Of a stretch of DNA of 64,000 nt, positions 13,601 to 36,252 are shown in pieces. Source of the stretch: Hyperoplus lanceolatus (Eukaryota; Chordata; Actinopteri; Uranoscopiformes; Ammodytidae); assembly GCA_026929865.2 (NCBI GenBank), contig CM049397.1, positions 26,788,198 through 26,852,197 on the forward strand. The letters run 5' to 3'. The position numbers and the translations under genes were made by a program. Each line of letters starts with the position of its first letter. The first letter of the stretch is position 1. The notes beneath the pieces were generated by a model. That model saw only the letters and a list, made by a program, of their open reading frames with translations. It ran no database searches and was not told the origin of the DNA.

Positions 13601-15784
13601 AGGAATTGACAGAAACAATAAAAAGGAAGAATGGCTAAGCTGGCACAACAGTTATAGCCTACAGAACAGGTGGCATGATTTATGGTCAGGTTGCAAACTG
13701 GGCTGCTCCTTCAGTGATAGGCTGAGAAAGATAATGCAGATACTTTCCTCCTGCTTCTGTGAGTCTTTACAATCAACATTGCTCCGAGAAGACCACACAC
13801 ACCAAAACTGAAGATTACACACATCTGCAATAGCCCTGTGCAATGTTTATTTACGTATTTAAAGTACATTTACTGTCTGTTTGTTTACTTATTTCTCCTG
13901 CTGCTAATATCCCCACTGTTGGACTGATTGTCTTATCTTATCTCTCATACTGTATAAGAGAGATATTAATAAAGAGTTTAAAATGAGACTGTATAACCAT
14001 ATTATCATCAGAACAGTTATTGTAGCCAATGTGGAGAACTCTTTTAGCATCAGCATCATAAACCTTTAGGAATTCCTGAAAGTTTCCCTGAAACTGCGTG
14101 AGTAATCCAAAGCCTTGTTCCGTAATAATTTAGTTTTGATCATGCCACATTAACCCCCGTCTTGAGCAACTTGATCCAATTTTTTACAGATTAAACAACT
14201 GAGATGTAAGTACTGCTGCTTGGAGGATTTGGTCATCTCTAGGTAGCCAGGCTAGCTGTTCTACCCCCGTTTCCAGTCTGTGGTTGCTCTTGTAAGCTTC
14301 ATATTTAGCGTACAAACAATCTTTTATCGTTGACCATTACAAAAAAATAAAATAAAATAGTGAATTACCTTTGAGTTAAGAGTTACCTCAACCATATTCA
14401 GCTTTCAGCACACTAAGATTTACTACTCTGCTACCAAAGCAGTGCTACATTTGGCATTGTGGCGAGTTGATCCAGTAATGTGTGTTATGGCATTGCAAGG
14501 CACACAGAAGTTCCAGTAATAAAACTCAAAAAGAAGCTCTGCTGGACCAAGCAGATGGTGACTTAAGAGGTTGCGGTTTGTTATACATAAGAGGTACATG
14601 GAACCAAGGGCGTTAAAATACTCCATGTGACCATAAACCTAAAGTGAGTCACCAGACCAACACTGGGTGGTAAGTTGGTTAGTAACTAAGGATGGAGGGC
14701 AGCTCCACCTTCTCAGCAACAGAAAAAACTTGTGGGGTAACTGTGGTTCAGAAGATAATTACAAACAGAGAACAAAGAAAGGCAGGAAGGAATCATTTTA
14801 ATTGATTAAAGCTTCCAAGAAAACTGACATCCAACAATAATAGACAGCCACCCGATGTTAAGTGTAGCATACTTTCAAGTGCTCCCTCCTCTTACTAACC
14901 GTTCAGGCATCTTAGGTAAACATGTCTTGACAGAGAATAGTGCGATACAAAATATTTGACTCGACAGGAAGCTGAAGTAGAAAATGAGCGGGAAGACATG
15001 CTCAATGGGATGTTGCCACTTCTTGCACCAACAAACACGTATGTTTTTATGGCTCGGGAATGTTGGCGGCATTCCTTTTTTATTACAAATCCAATTCCAG
15101 GGGAGGACAGAGATTTTACTGTGTTGAAAGATAGGATTACTGGTGAACAATGTCAGTACATGCGTGAACACATGTACCAAAACAAATAGACAGATAAACA
15201 AGACTCAATTCAAAGACTGTGTTATACAGTTACTCAGTAGATGTATAATGGGAAAGAATATTTCATCATAAGATTTCCAGTTTAGAGGGGAGATACTGAG
15301 GTCAAATAAAAAGGGTTTGTAAGGAGAGCCGACAAGGCCAAACTAAATCTCCAAGTTGGCACGTGTTAAGCAGAATAAGAAAACAAATCCACTGATTGAT
15401 TGAGCATTTGTTAGTGTTCATTTTCTTTTATGCTCAGGTGTCAATTCCACAAAAGCGTCTTCTGAGTACCTACCATCAGATTTCACAAATGATTTAAGAA
15501 ATTGTAGAAGTTTGAGTCCCACAGGGCTCTCGCGCGCTCATGCATGCCGGTTGTCACCGTTACTGGTATGTCGATATTGACAGGAAAGGAATTTCTCACG
15601 ATGCAAATCAAAGCTTGCATGTTGCCAATTTTGTGCAACCTACAATTATCTTTAAACGTAATGGTTTATGTGCATTTCATAGAACCATATTTTTCTACTG
15701 AGGCAGATGACAAAGACTCCAAGAAGTCTTTAAACAGACGTAGTGGTTAAAATGATGGGCAAACAGTTTTTACAAATAAGTGAA
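10618..15784. other. Intergenic, downstream of lipg, no gene seen
   Basis: The longest frames (12929-13306 minus, 14875-15201 minus) lack recognisable domains or splice-bounded structure, and the latter overlaps an equally open frame on the other strand. I assign nothing here. Confidence 0.5.
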
Positions 15785-15790
15785 TTTATT
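15785..15790 (-). terminator. lipg: Candidate polyadenylation signal of lipg
   Basis: AATAAA on the minus strand, about 0.9 kb downstream of the proposed final lipg exon acceptor. It is the first canonical hexamer I see after the stop in the direction of transcription. Confidence 0.5.
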
Positions 15791-16664
<874 letters not shown>

Positions 16665-16793
16665 CTGTCAATCAAAAGCATGTTTCATTTACTACACACA
16701 AACGCACCATACCACAACGTATTACTGATTTAAAGTTGAATAAATCATTTAATGCAAGATTATCCTGATGAAATAGCCATTTGATCATGTTTC

Positions 16794-19700
16794 CTACCGT
16801 TTTCTTGGTTTCACTTCCCAGCCATCACGACATTTCACAAAGGTTGTTGACTCCCCTGGTGAGATTTCGGTTTTGGAAGGGTCTTCGGCGCAGAACGTGA
16901 ACCTGTTGACAACAGTAAAAGAAGTCAAGTTAAGTACAGGTTTGCTGAAAAATATAAATCCTTTGAGTATAGTGTCAAGACAGCTGCTCCCCTTCCCACT
17001 TACTTCTTCTGGGTTTCCCCGGCTTTCACACGAATCCGCCGGACTTCCAGCACCGGTTTGGCTGGCTTGGGGTTCCAGGCCCAGAAAGATTTCTTAATGT
17101 TCTTCCAGACCGAGTTCCAGGATTCAGACTCGCCTTCCCAGCTCAAACGGATCTTCAGCAAGTCACCAATCTCCTGATCAGTGAACACCAGGAAGGTGTT
17201 TGTCAAGTTCAGGCCCACAGAATCATCATAGCTGGACAAAAAGAAGAAGAAACCAGGTTAAGGCATGAGCGCAAAAGTCATTTAAAATTGGTGTGGTGGT
17301 TGACTAAAGCAGACATTACATGCTGAACAATCTGAGCTGCCTGCACTTTACACTTTTACTAGCACCTATGGAAACTTGCTGGAGTTCCTGACCTTTGACA
17401 AAGGTCAGTAGAAAACAAGGTTCATGTTCAAACTCCAAATTTATTTCACAGCAGTCAGTTTGCCTCTCAATATAACTGGCAGTGCAGCTACAAGTTTGTA
17501 CCTAGACTCTATGCGGACAGTAGCCAAGCCATTGCACAGTGGTTTTATGGGTAGTCATGCTAAGGTGTTGTGGGAAACAAAACTTTGAGAAGAGATTTTG
17601 TACTTACACATCCACAAACATGTTTGCTGTATCATTGTGGGCTCCGTACAACTTAACATGGAAGGTAGGATCAGCATTATCGGCCTGCTTTCTGTTAAAC
17701 ACATGCATCTTCATCTGGTAGTGGTAGCCTTAAAGAAAACAGAGAGAACATTTAGCCACTGTGTATGTGTGCAGGAGTAGTTTAGTTTAGATAGGCAACC
17801 GTTAAAGCATAAATGTAAGATATGGAGGTTAAAGGATAAGAAACCCAGTATTTATAAAACGTGTTGCTTATCAGTTTTACTGTAGGAAAGGAGCTTAATC
17901 ATAAAACTGACTGCAATACACACAACCTTATTATTGTGACTCACCTCCGAAGGGAGTGTCGGCACGTGTCTTCAGGTACATCTTAGTGTTGCGCCTCTTG
18001 CGCATCTTTCTGGTGTTGTAGCCGATGTTGTTGCAACGATTTTTGCGGCAGCTAAGGCAGATTCCCTTCTTGAAGCGATCGGGACCGGTGCACTGATAGG
18101 CGAAGCTCATGTGGTCCTTGTTCATTAAAGAGTCCACAAACAAGTGCACGGCACGCTCATGCTCACACTTCATCACCTCCATGAAATCTGGAGTAAAAAA
18201 GAGGAAGATCTGTTAGATTTGTAAAAGGGATAAACCTAATAAATTGTTGTGTTGTGGTGGACAGCCGAGTATCTACAAAATAAAAAGCCACAGAGAGCCA
18301 TTTCTTTTCCATTCAAGAACTTACTTCCAGCAACTGCCAGCACGTCACCCAGTGCACAGCCGGGCTGCACTTCACCACCGTTGGGGTAGATATCAATGTC
18401 TCCGATTGGCTGCTGGATTCCAATGCTGACGCCCAAAGCCTCGCGAGTGTATGTGTGCAGAACATCCACAAAGTCGGCATCATCTGGAGAGAGACGGTTC
18501 TGTTCATCTACACCCTCAAACATTGGTCCTGCTGGGTCTAGACCTAAAATCGGCAAAAAAAGATGACAGAAGATCAGTAAGATGAGGCAACACCATCTTT
18601 AAGACTGTTTATGAAAGTATAATGTTGCACTTTATAACTTACCAGTGATTCTGCCGACGGTCCCCTTCACGTATGTTCCTGCGTAGCCGGCTACATGAGC
18701 ACCTAAACTGTAGCCAATCAGGTGCACCTTCTCCAGAGGCAAATGTTGCTCGTCCTGTCAGAGAAAAAAAAAAGTAGCAACACTCACATCAGCAGCTGCC
18801 ACCACGAACACGAACCCTCACTGAACAAATCCTGGACTTGAGCCAGCCATGATCGGTCATGCCTGCAGCTGAGCCAAGCTCTGTAAACCCCGGACAGGAA
18901 CTACTGACAGTCCATTCCACGCAACAGCGCCTCAACCATCTGTCTCAGTTTGTCTCCATGAAATACTCTTTTGTCCATGTTTACAACTACATGGCCGGAT
19001 GCCTAAATCTCTTCTCACTTGCCATTTGTGCACCGGTCCAATTTTGTGACAGTCATGCTGAATTATTCTTTGCTTTACAAGTACTAACTAGGCAGTGATC
19101 TTGATTTAAAAGCAACAATTTAAGGGTACTTAAATAGGCGAAATATCAAGCACCTTGAGCTGTGAAGACAACATACCAGAAGGATATTGAGCGACTGGAG
19201 GTTCCAAAACAGGTCAAAGATAACGGAATGGATGTTTAACATACCATTTCACTTATTCATACTGGTTTTGAAAGTCCTGTCATCAAACAAACGGTTGATA
19301 ATGCGATACCTTAAATCATCAAAGCTGAAAGACCGGTTTGATGGATTTGCAGGTACGCAGCTGCTCTTCAGGCGACTCAGAGTCACTGACTTTACTGCAG
19401 AGATAGCTCAGATGACGCACTACACACCATAAATCCTTTATAGAAATCATAGCCCCCCCCCCCACACACAAACATATGGGACCTATTCTTTCATGCTACC
19501 TACATACTAAAGATGCCTTTCCTTCAAAGAGCAAGCTATACAAAGGTTGGATGACAACATGGAATCAAGGCACTGTGGTATTTAGTGGTGGGTTGAAACA
19601 CCCAAACAGAAAAACAATGGGGCATTTGCATTGATCGATCACTCAATTTCAGCAGAACACCCCTACATCACAAATGTTTGAGTATACATGACTCTACACA

Positions 19701-21476
19701 CCTGAAGCCAGTTGATCATGTTGGCGATATCGTTTCCTACGCTGTCGGTGTAGTTGACTGCATCGGGGTAAAGCTGCTGAGCCATTGCGATCCAATCGAC
19801 AATAACCACGTTGGCGTCGCTCTCACGCTTCATCACCGCGGAGACAAGCTTGTGCATCCAGCTTTCGAACATTCCACTCATCTGAGAGGAAAAGGAGAAG
19901 AAGAAAAAGGAGTCAATTCTTTATTCAGCTGCGTTAACCTGTTGACCTCTCTCCAATACTCCACACTCACTTTCCTCACATTCACATGATACATTCCAAC
20001 GATCAAAGCACTCGGGCTGGAGAGACAACACGCCCTTCCATCCAGCACATACATTCACTTCACAGAGAAATAGAGAGGGACTGCAAGAAGATTGAATATT
20101 TTAAATGGTACGTACAGTCCATCCGTGGATGATGAAGATGGTCTTGGCTGTGGCATTGAAGCCACACTCCTCCAGACACTCCTTCTTCCCGGCCTGCAGG
20201 TAGCAGCCTTCCTGTTCCAGATCTAAATTCTTTCTCATGTTGTATTTGACAACAAGAGGCGTGCCATCCAAGCCACTGTCTTCATCTAAGGGGGGAGAAA
20301 AAAAACACAACATGAAAAGTGAGGAAATGCTCATTTATCAACTTTAAATTTCTCTCCTGCTTTTCTGTAGCCTACTGTAAGCTATCAGAAAGATCAAACT
20401 AATTCAATTTCAAACGCATAATTCAGGAGCCACCCAGCCAATCATTCTCACACTTGCAGGGTGAGGCTGAGAGAGCATCGAAACTTGCGTCAGCAGCTAA
20501 CATCTGTTACAATAATACCGGGTTGGGTGCAAGTTTAACCGGAGACTCTGGCGCACAGCCAAAAAGTCATCACCACGCTTTTGCTCTTATTTTATTTCGT
20601 CCTGCTTCCACATAGTTGCAGCCAGATCTCGTATAATTATATCTTGACTTCAACACACAGTAACCCTGAGGCTAAAACGGTACAGTGCCTTATGTAAGAA
20701 GCCTTTAAGCATTCCAAAGATGCTGCCAGTTTCTCCACAGATTCAGTGAAACAATCATAATCATGTAAATGTTGAAAATGTGGGTTATATTAAGAATATG
20801 TACATTGGTATCTTTGCGTTTACATCTTGGATTTAGTGGATAAATCAATTTAAACCCAGCCTGGGTTCACTTTGCCTCGCACAGCAGAAACGTCAAACGT
20901 GAATTTAAATTATCCTTTGGTAATGGGCCACACCGACCAAAATGACTTCAACTGGGTGGTAATAAGGCTGGTGAGCGGTTCGAGGTAAAACGCGGATTCA
21001 GCTGAACATCTTTCCAAATAGTTCACACAGACGTGGCGTTGTGTTTCCTGCTCCAGCTGCTGTGCGCCAAGACTCTCCCAAAAAGGACACGTCGCAGTCT
21101 CGTCTTAAATCCATCCCCGTTTTTCCGGTTCACTCCCGTCCGCCACACTTTTTCGCCTTTTGTAATTTAGCCTAATTGTCGCAAAATGCCCATTACTCAA
21201 GCTAAAATGTCGGGAAATGTAAGGTGTAATTAGAAAACAATTAATTCACCGGTTTATACATGGCGTTTGTTTGTTGCCCTATACTTCACATCTGTCACGT
21301 TAGGTTATGACACTGCCTCTGAGGCTTTGAATGAATGATAATAAAGAATGAAAAAAATATCAAAAGACACAAAGCCATTTCTTACCTTTAAGAACGGCGT
21401 TTTCCCCAAGAGCGGACGAGAAGAGAGCGGCTGCACATTGTAGGACAATCCATAGGAAAAGGGCTTTATGATTCAT
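16794..21476 (-). CDS. lipg: Endothelial lipase (lipg), nine coding exons
   Basis: Secreted, cell-surface phospholipase/triglyceride lipase that remodels HDL. Exons on the minus strand: 21476-21386, 20285-20116, 19881-19702, 18754-18643, 18543-18325, 18187-17945, 17728-17608, 17231-17004, 16902-16794. All joins use GT-AG and keep frame. The product is 490 residues (human about 500). Visible features: hydrophobic signal peptide from MNHKALFLW; nucleophile elbow GYSLGAH (Ser163); Asp187 in GLDPAGP; His267 in [10 protein letters not shown]; a 17-residue lid between two cysteines; basic stretch RKMRKRR with a furin-type site R320-K-R-R323, equivalent to the human cleavage site; then a PLAT/LH2 domain to the C terminus. 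[14 protein letters not shown] and [16 protein letters not shown] fit LIPG better than LPL. The stop TAG directly follows KPRKR and overlaps a possible splice donor. Head to head with kcmf1. Confidence 0.95.
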
Positions 21477-22905
21477 TTCTCAGTAAGAGGCGCGTGTTGA
21501 GGTATTAAAATCTTCCTGCGAAAATAAAATGTCTCTTTCAGATTGCTGGAGGTAGTACGATAGGTAGCCTAAGGTATGAGTGAGCTTAGATCCAGTGGTG
21601 TAAAAAGCAACAGAGACAGCGGTGGTGCGTTTTGGTGCGCGCCCGCGAAAGCACAGCTCAAGAGTAGTAGTATAAACTAGCGTCAAGTGTGCGATTAGAG
21701 TTTTAAATAGTTTCTCCTTTTCAGTCATCTGATCATCGGCTGATCTATCGCGCATCTTATTGGTCAAGCCCCCATTTGTTTACGTTCGAAGGCGTGGCAA
21801 AGCTGAATGAACTCGTAGTAGCTGGCTTCTGGCGTTGCGCGTGCTTTAACCGCCTTTAACCCTTGTGTTGGGTGTGTAGCCTACGACTGACGCAAGCCGC
21901 CACAAAACGTAGCCTATCCAGTAGCTTTGTATTGGTATGAAGGTCATTCAGCTCGCATATTTGTTCCAACCGGAAAAATAAATCAATAATCAGCCCGTGA
22001 GCGTAGAAGAATCACTGGAATGACATAAGCGATTCTGGAAAACTAGAAGCGTTGCGCACTTCTATGACATCATTTACAAACTCAAAGTAACATTAACAAT
22101 AAAAAAGTATCCCCTCTTTTGCTAATTATCATAAGTGTAAAGCCCACTAGCCCCCTCAAAGCGTCGTTGGGAATGTTTAAAAGGCTCCGACCCGTGTGTA
22201 GGGGGATGGCGAGGCTCAGCTGCCTGGCGCGCTGCCAAACCATCAGCTTAGCTCACCGACCGGTTTCAATTGATGAGGCGAAGAATAGGCGCCCTCACGC
22301 CAGGATTTCCGCTACAATAACACCACTGTTTTGTGTACATACATCAGCGCCCACCGCCTTGTAGGAAGTGTCACCTGCCAACCCAGCAGCCACTGTTACC
22401 TGGCGTATAAACAGTCTTTACGCATCTCTGAATACAAAGTCATGCTGCTCGATACGCACTAGGTCAGTGGAGTTGAACACATTAAAGTGTTCAGTGATTA
22501 AGGGTTGTTCCTCAGCTTCATCAAAAGTATGTTCTATGTTCTTGACAATGTTATACTATCTGTGAAACCTGTCACATGATGTAGATGACAGAATGTATTG
22601 TATGTCAAACGTGCCCTGGAGAATGAGTGCTGAAGTGTGTTTGGTAGCTGCAGTGTTTTTCAAAAAACAGCATTCTTATTAAAACATGACATTTATTAAA
22701 TAGGAAATAACTTGTCCTATTTTTACCCATGTATTAATAGCCATACAGTATGATTTGAGAGAATACAGCGGTAGGTGCTTGATGCTGCATCTGGAGAGGT
22801 CACTACAGTTCAAATGATGCTGTGACGCACTGCTGCATCCAACTGGAGGATGAGGATCTCTGAGGAGATGAAGACATTGTTCATTGTCATTTACACAACA
22901 TAACA
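21477..22905. other. lipg upstream region
   Basis: 5' flank of lipg. On the minus strand a TATA-like CTATTTAAAA lies at about 21698-21709, roughly 230 bp above the ATG. This is weak evidence for a core promoter. No coding exon is seen. Confidence 0.35.
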
Positions 22906-23430
22906 TTAAAGTTCCCATATTATACACTTTTCGGTTCTATTATACACCATATCATATGGTCTTAGTGGTCCCTAATACGTTTTTCTTTAATTGTTTGCTG
23001 AAAAAAACTTTCAGATAATTTATTGTACTATGCTGATGTTCAGCTACTCTCACAATGGCCTATTTTTTAAAAAGAGCTGCAGCTCCCCTCGTAAATATAC
23101 AATCTTTAAGCTCCCCCCGCCCCCTGTCCGGAAGTGAAGCCAAATATGCCTCGCCCTCTGTCTGTCAGGGCCGTGGACCAATAAGAAATAGGGGTGTGGG
23201 CTGCCCAGTGGAAGATTCTGGCTTTCCAGTTTTTGAGGTCAGAAACGAGGAGAATTCTGACTGGAGTATATTGGGGGGGAGGGGTGGGGGTTTCAGAAAG
23301 GGGGAGAGTGAGAAAAGGAGAGATTGTTATTTTTTTATATATATTTTGGCAGTCTCTAGGCACACCGTGGACCCATGGATATGTTAGAACACATTTAAAA
23401 AGTGCATTTAGCATAATATGTGACCTTTAA
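22906..23430. mobile_element. Inverted-repeat element (MITE), family 1, complete copy
   Basis: The ends read TTAAAGTTCCCATATTATAC at the left and, in reverse complement, TTAAAGGTCACATATTATGC at the right. A right-half copy recurs at 43131-43305 and a left-half copy at 38393, so this is a dispersed family. No transposase is visible. It sits in the shared lipg/kcmf1 upstream region. Confidence 0.75.
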
Positions 23431-24325
23431 CATTAACCTACCACTTATATTTGAACATACAGTAAAATAATATTAAATTGTGAAAAAAAAAATCAATCAG
23501 ACTTTTGAACAAATTACTTGAATCTATGTCACATTCTTCTTTTATTTCCGTTCTAAAGCTGAACATTTGAGTGACAAAAAGTCTAGTTCTTCAATCAATC
23601 AATCAAATACATGAATTAATTAATAAAACTCAATGAAACTCAACAGAATCTTATTGTTGGGCTAACTTGATGTAAGACATTAGCAGTTATATTCACTTCA
23701 AAGTTAAAGTTGCTTCTCATGCAGGAGTATTGTTATTCTTTCCATCCGCACAGTTTCCCATTGCCAGTTTGATTCTGCACTATATGCTGACCTGTCATGA
23801 TTCTGACCCACAAGGTTTGTTTGGCAAGACCCAACAATAAGGCACTGTGTGAAACACTAAGAGAATAAAGTAGACCTACGCAGGCTGCTCTGTGGGGAGA
23901 GCACAAAGACATCTGTATTAATAAGTGTAACCTTGGTCTGACTCATTCCTGAAGTTATTGTCAAAATCTCCTGGCATGAGCTGTGAAGTGAGAACAAAGT
24001 TTACAGTGTCTGCAAACCACAGTTTTCCACGTGCAGTTTTTTTTTATAGATATTTTATTTAGGTTAACAGGTGATGGGCAATGAGTTTTTGGTATTTAGG
24101 TCTAGCTATTATTGATGTAGCCTACTTAGAGAATGGCATGGCTGACATTCAGGTATAGCCTATGTTTGTTTTATAGTAGGCCTATAGTTATTGTAAAAGC
24201 TATATATGTTATGGCCTGTCTATTTAATTCAATTTATTTTATTTTAAACAATACTGTTTTCCTGTCACTCCTGGTTACATATTTTAAAACAAAGAATATA
24301 GAGTTTTTTTTAGCAAGAGAATATA

Positions 24326-24927
24326 CAGTCATGGAGCTCCATCATGTGACAGGGAAACATTTAGCAGAGATTTGAATGTCTGTTCAGAAAGATGGACAAG
24401 GAACAACATTTAGTAAGTAGGCATGAATAATATTTTCTGTTATAATATAATATGTTATTATCTTAAATAAATGTTTTTTTAGATCCTTTTAACCCTTTCA
24501 AGCATAGTGCTCACTGCAGTTGACAGCTGTTTTAAAACTGCTTTCTTGTGCATGCGTTTTGATTGTATAGTTGAACATCCAGCCACCACCGTGAATGTTG
24601 TTATCATGAAGCCTAGTTATGATTACAGATGACTCTATAATAGACTATTGTATTTCATAGTTTTCACATAATTTATTATTTATCCATTGGTTTGTTAAAC
24701 GTATGCATACTTGAAATGGGTGTCTGAAATAATAGTAAGAGTAGGCCTAAGTCAATTATAGTAGGCTAAGTAAATTATTTTGATGTTCAAATGTCTTAAT
24801 TTCTGCATCAAGTTGTTGGAGGACAATTTAGTCATGGAGCTCCATTGGGCGAAGATTGGAAACATATCTAAAAGGAGATTTGAATTCCGGTTCAGAAAGC
24901 TGGACAGGGAACAAAAAATCTAAGTAG
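24326..24927. repeat. Local duplication, two copies about 500 bp apart
   Basis: The segment beginning GTCATGGAGCTCCAT (about 24329) and running through TTCAGAAAG.TGGACA.GGAACAA recurs at about 24831-24927 with many substitutions. Both copies have the same orientation and are about 95 bp long. Confidence 0.65.
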
Positions 24928-25008
24928 CCTAGCAGAATATTTTACAAACATTTTTCAAGAAAATATTTGTTTACGGACTCTTAGGGTCCTTATAAAGTCC
25001 CTGAGTCC

Positions 25009-25051
25009 ACCTTTGCAGGTGGTGACATGTCAGTCACCCACCTGCAAAGGT
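25009..25051. other. Perfect 14-bp inverted repeat (hairpin) upstream of kcmf1
   Basis: ACCTTTGCAGGTGG at 25009-25022 is matched by its reverse complement at 25038-25051. The 15-bp centre contains GTGAC...GTCAC, so pairing could extend inwards. It lies about 225 bp above the kcmf1 start codon, just before a CpG-rich stretch. Confidence 0.7.
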
Positions 25052-25273
25052 AACCTCCGTACCAAAAATGAGAGCACAGCGCCACCGCGTGGACAGAGGT
25101 GCATTGCACCGCACAGTGATACAGCGGAGGCGGGCAGCGAGCCAGACCGGATCTTTCATGAGGGAAGAGGCCAGGGACAGCCAGCCAACCCCGGCTTCTC
25201 GTCTCTTCACCTATATTATTCTGTACTTGCAAGCCAGGGAGCCCGAGCAGGGGGCTGCGATAGTGTCCATAGG

Positions 25274-35015
<9,742 letters not shown>

Positions 35016-36252
35016 TGACATGGCCACTCCCTCCTCCCCTCTCAAAAACCATCAACCATTGTAACCGGCCGACTTTGCTGCGTCAGCCCAACTGCCAATG
35101 GATGACATAAAAAAAGACTGCAGTTTTCTTTTTGGCTTTGTTTTAATTTTTTTAATTTTTTTTCTCAGTGATTGTCATTTCAGCTCTGTCGTCCCCCCTC
35201 CCCCATGTTTATTACGTTGTGTACATTGAATAAAAGTAGTGAGGCGAGAGAATGTGAAAGCAAGCAAGCGTGGTGGGTGCGTGAGCGAAAGGAAAAAAAA
35301 ATATCTATATAAATATATTATAGAAAAAAATCTATACGAAAGTTGATAATCAATTCCACATAACCCGTGTTTCCTCTTAGCAGATGAGCAGAATGTTAGT
35401 TAGCCGTTCAAAAGACAAACACATCACACACTCACCCTGGGAGAGGAGGCAGACAGAAACCTCTCCGATAAAAACGCTGCTGTGTATTTATAGTTATTAA
35501 TTAAAGAAGTGCTTGGATGGTTTACCACAACTTAAGCATGAGCTTAAATCACCATGTGCCCATTTTTAACTGCACAGTCACTACACGGGGAGGTCTTTCT
35601 CTTTTGTTCAGACACCTGAGTAACTGTAAATTAATGGTGCTGAGTGCCACATCACTGGCATTCCTGCACTGTGCGCGCACACACACACAAACAAACAGAC
35701 TGATGGCCGTGTTTGGTTATGTTCATGTCCAGTCTCAAACCCCTCCCCTTTGTGTGACATCACCTGTTTTGGGTCATGTGACCTTGCTTTATATCGACAG
35801 TGGGCACTTTGGTTTTGAATTGCATATCCAGTGTCCATATGTGTACACTACAGATGCGCAACAAAAAGGCGTTACACAACTCTGAGGCAAGTGGAGACCA
35901 AGCGGTTTCTTCCGTGTGACCATTTTCTGGCCTTTTCTAACATGGAAGAAACACATACGGTTGTTTGTTTTTTGTTTATGTTTTTCTCTCTCTGTTACGG
36001 AAGACCAGACACTACTCTCTCCAGCTTCCCGTGACCTGAAATTAATCTTCTCCATTACTCATGAATGCAAAGATTACTCATCATGTGACTTGAAGGAGAG
36101 AAAGCCTGTATCGCTCTTTCCATGAAACTTCTCTCGGTCAAAAAGACCTTTGTATGTCTCCACTGCTACCTGAAGAAATGCAAATGTATGTTTTTGGCTC
36201 AGCGAACAAGCCAAATCACAGGGTAACCTTTTCAGTTTGGAGGACAATAAAA
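35016..36252 (+). other. kcmf1: kcmf1 3' UTR and flank
   Basis: AT-rich non-coding DNA follows the stop. Two AATAAA hexamers are seen, at 35229-35234 and about 36246-36251, so short and long 3' UTR forms are possible. The frames in this stretch are shadows. Confidence 0.6.
35229..35234 (+). terminator. kcmf1: Proximal polyadenylation signal of kcmf1
   Basis: AATAAA 214 nt after the stop codon, followed by GT-rich sequence. Confidence 0.6.

Noticed and set aside
14956-15189. Opposed open frames on both strands
   Set aside because: Neither resembles a known protein and neither is bounded by splice sites.
18859-19432. Short plus-strand frames inside lipg
   Set aside because: Lie in lipg intron 3 or antisense to it, with no recognisable product.
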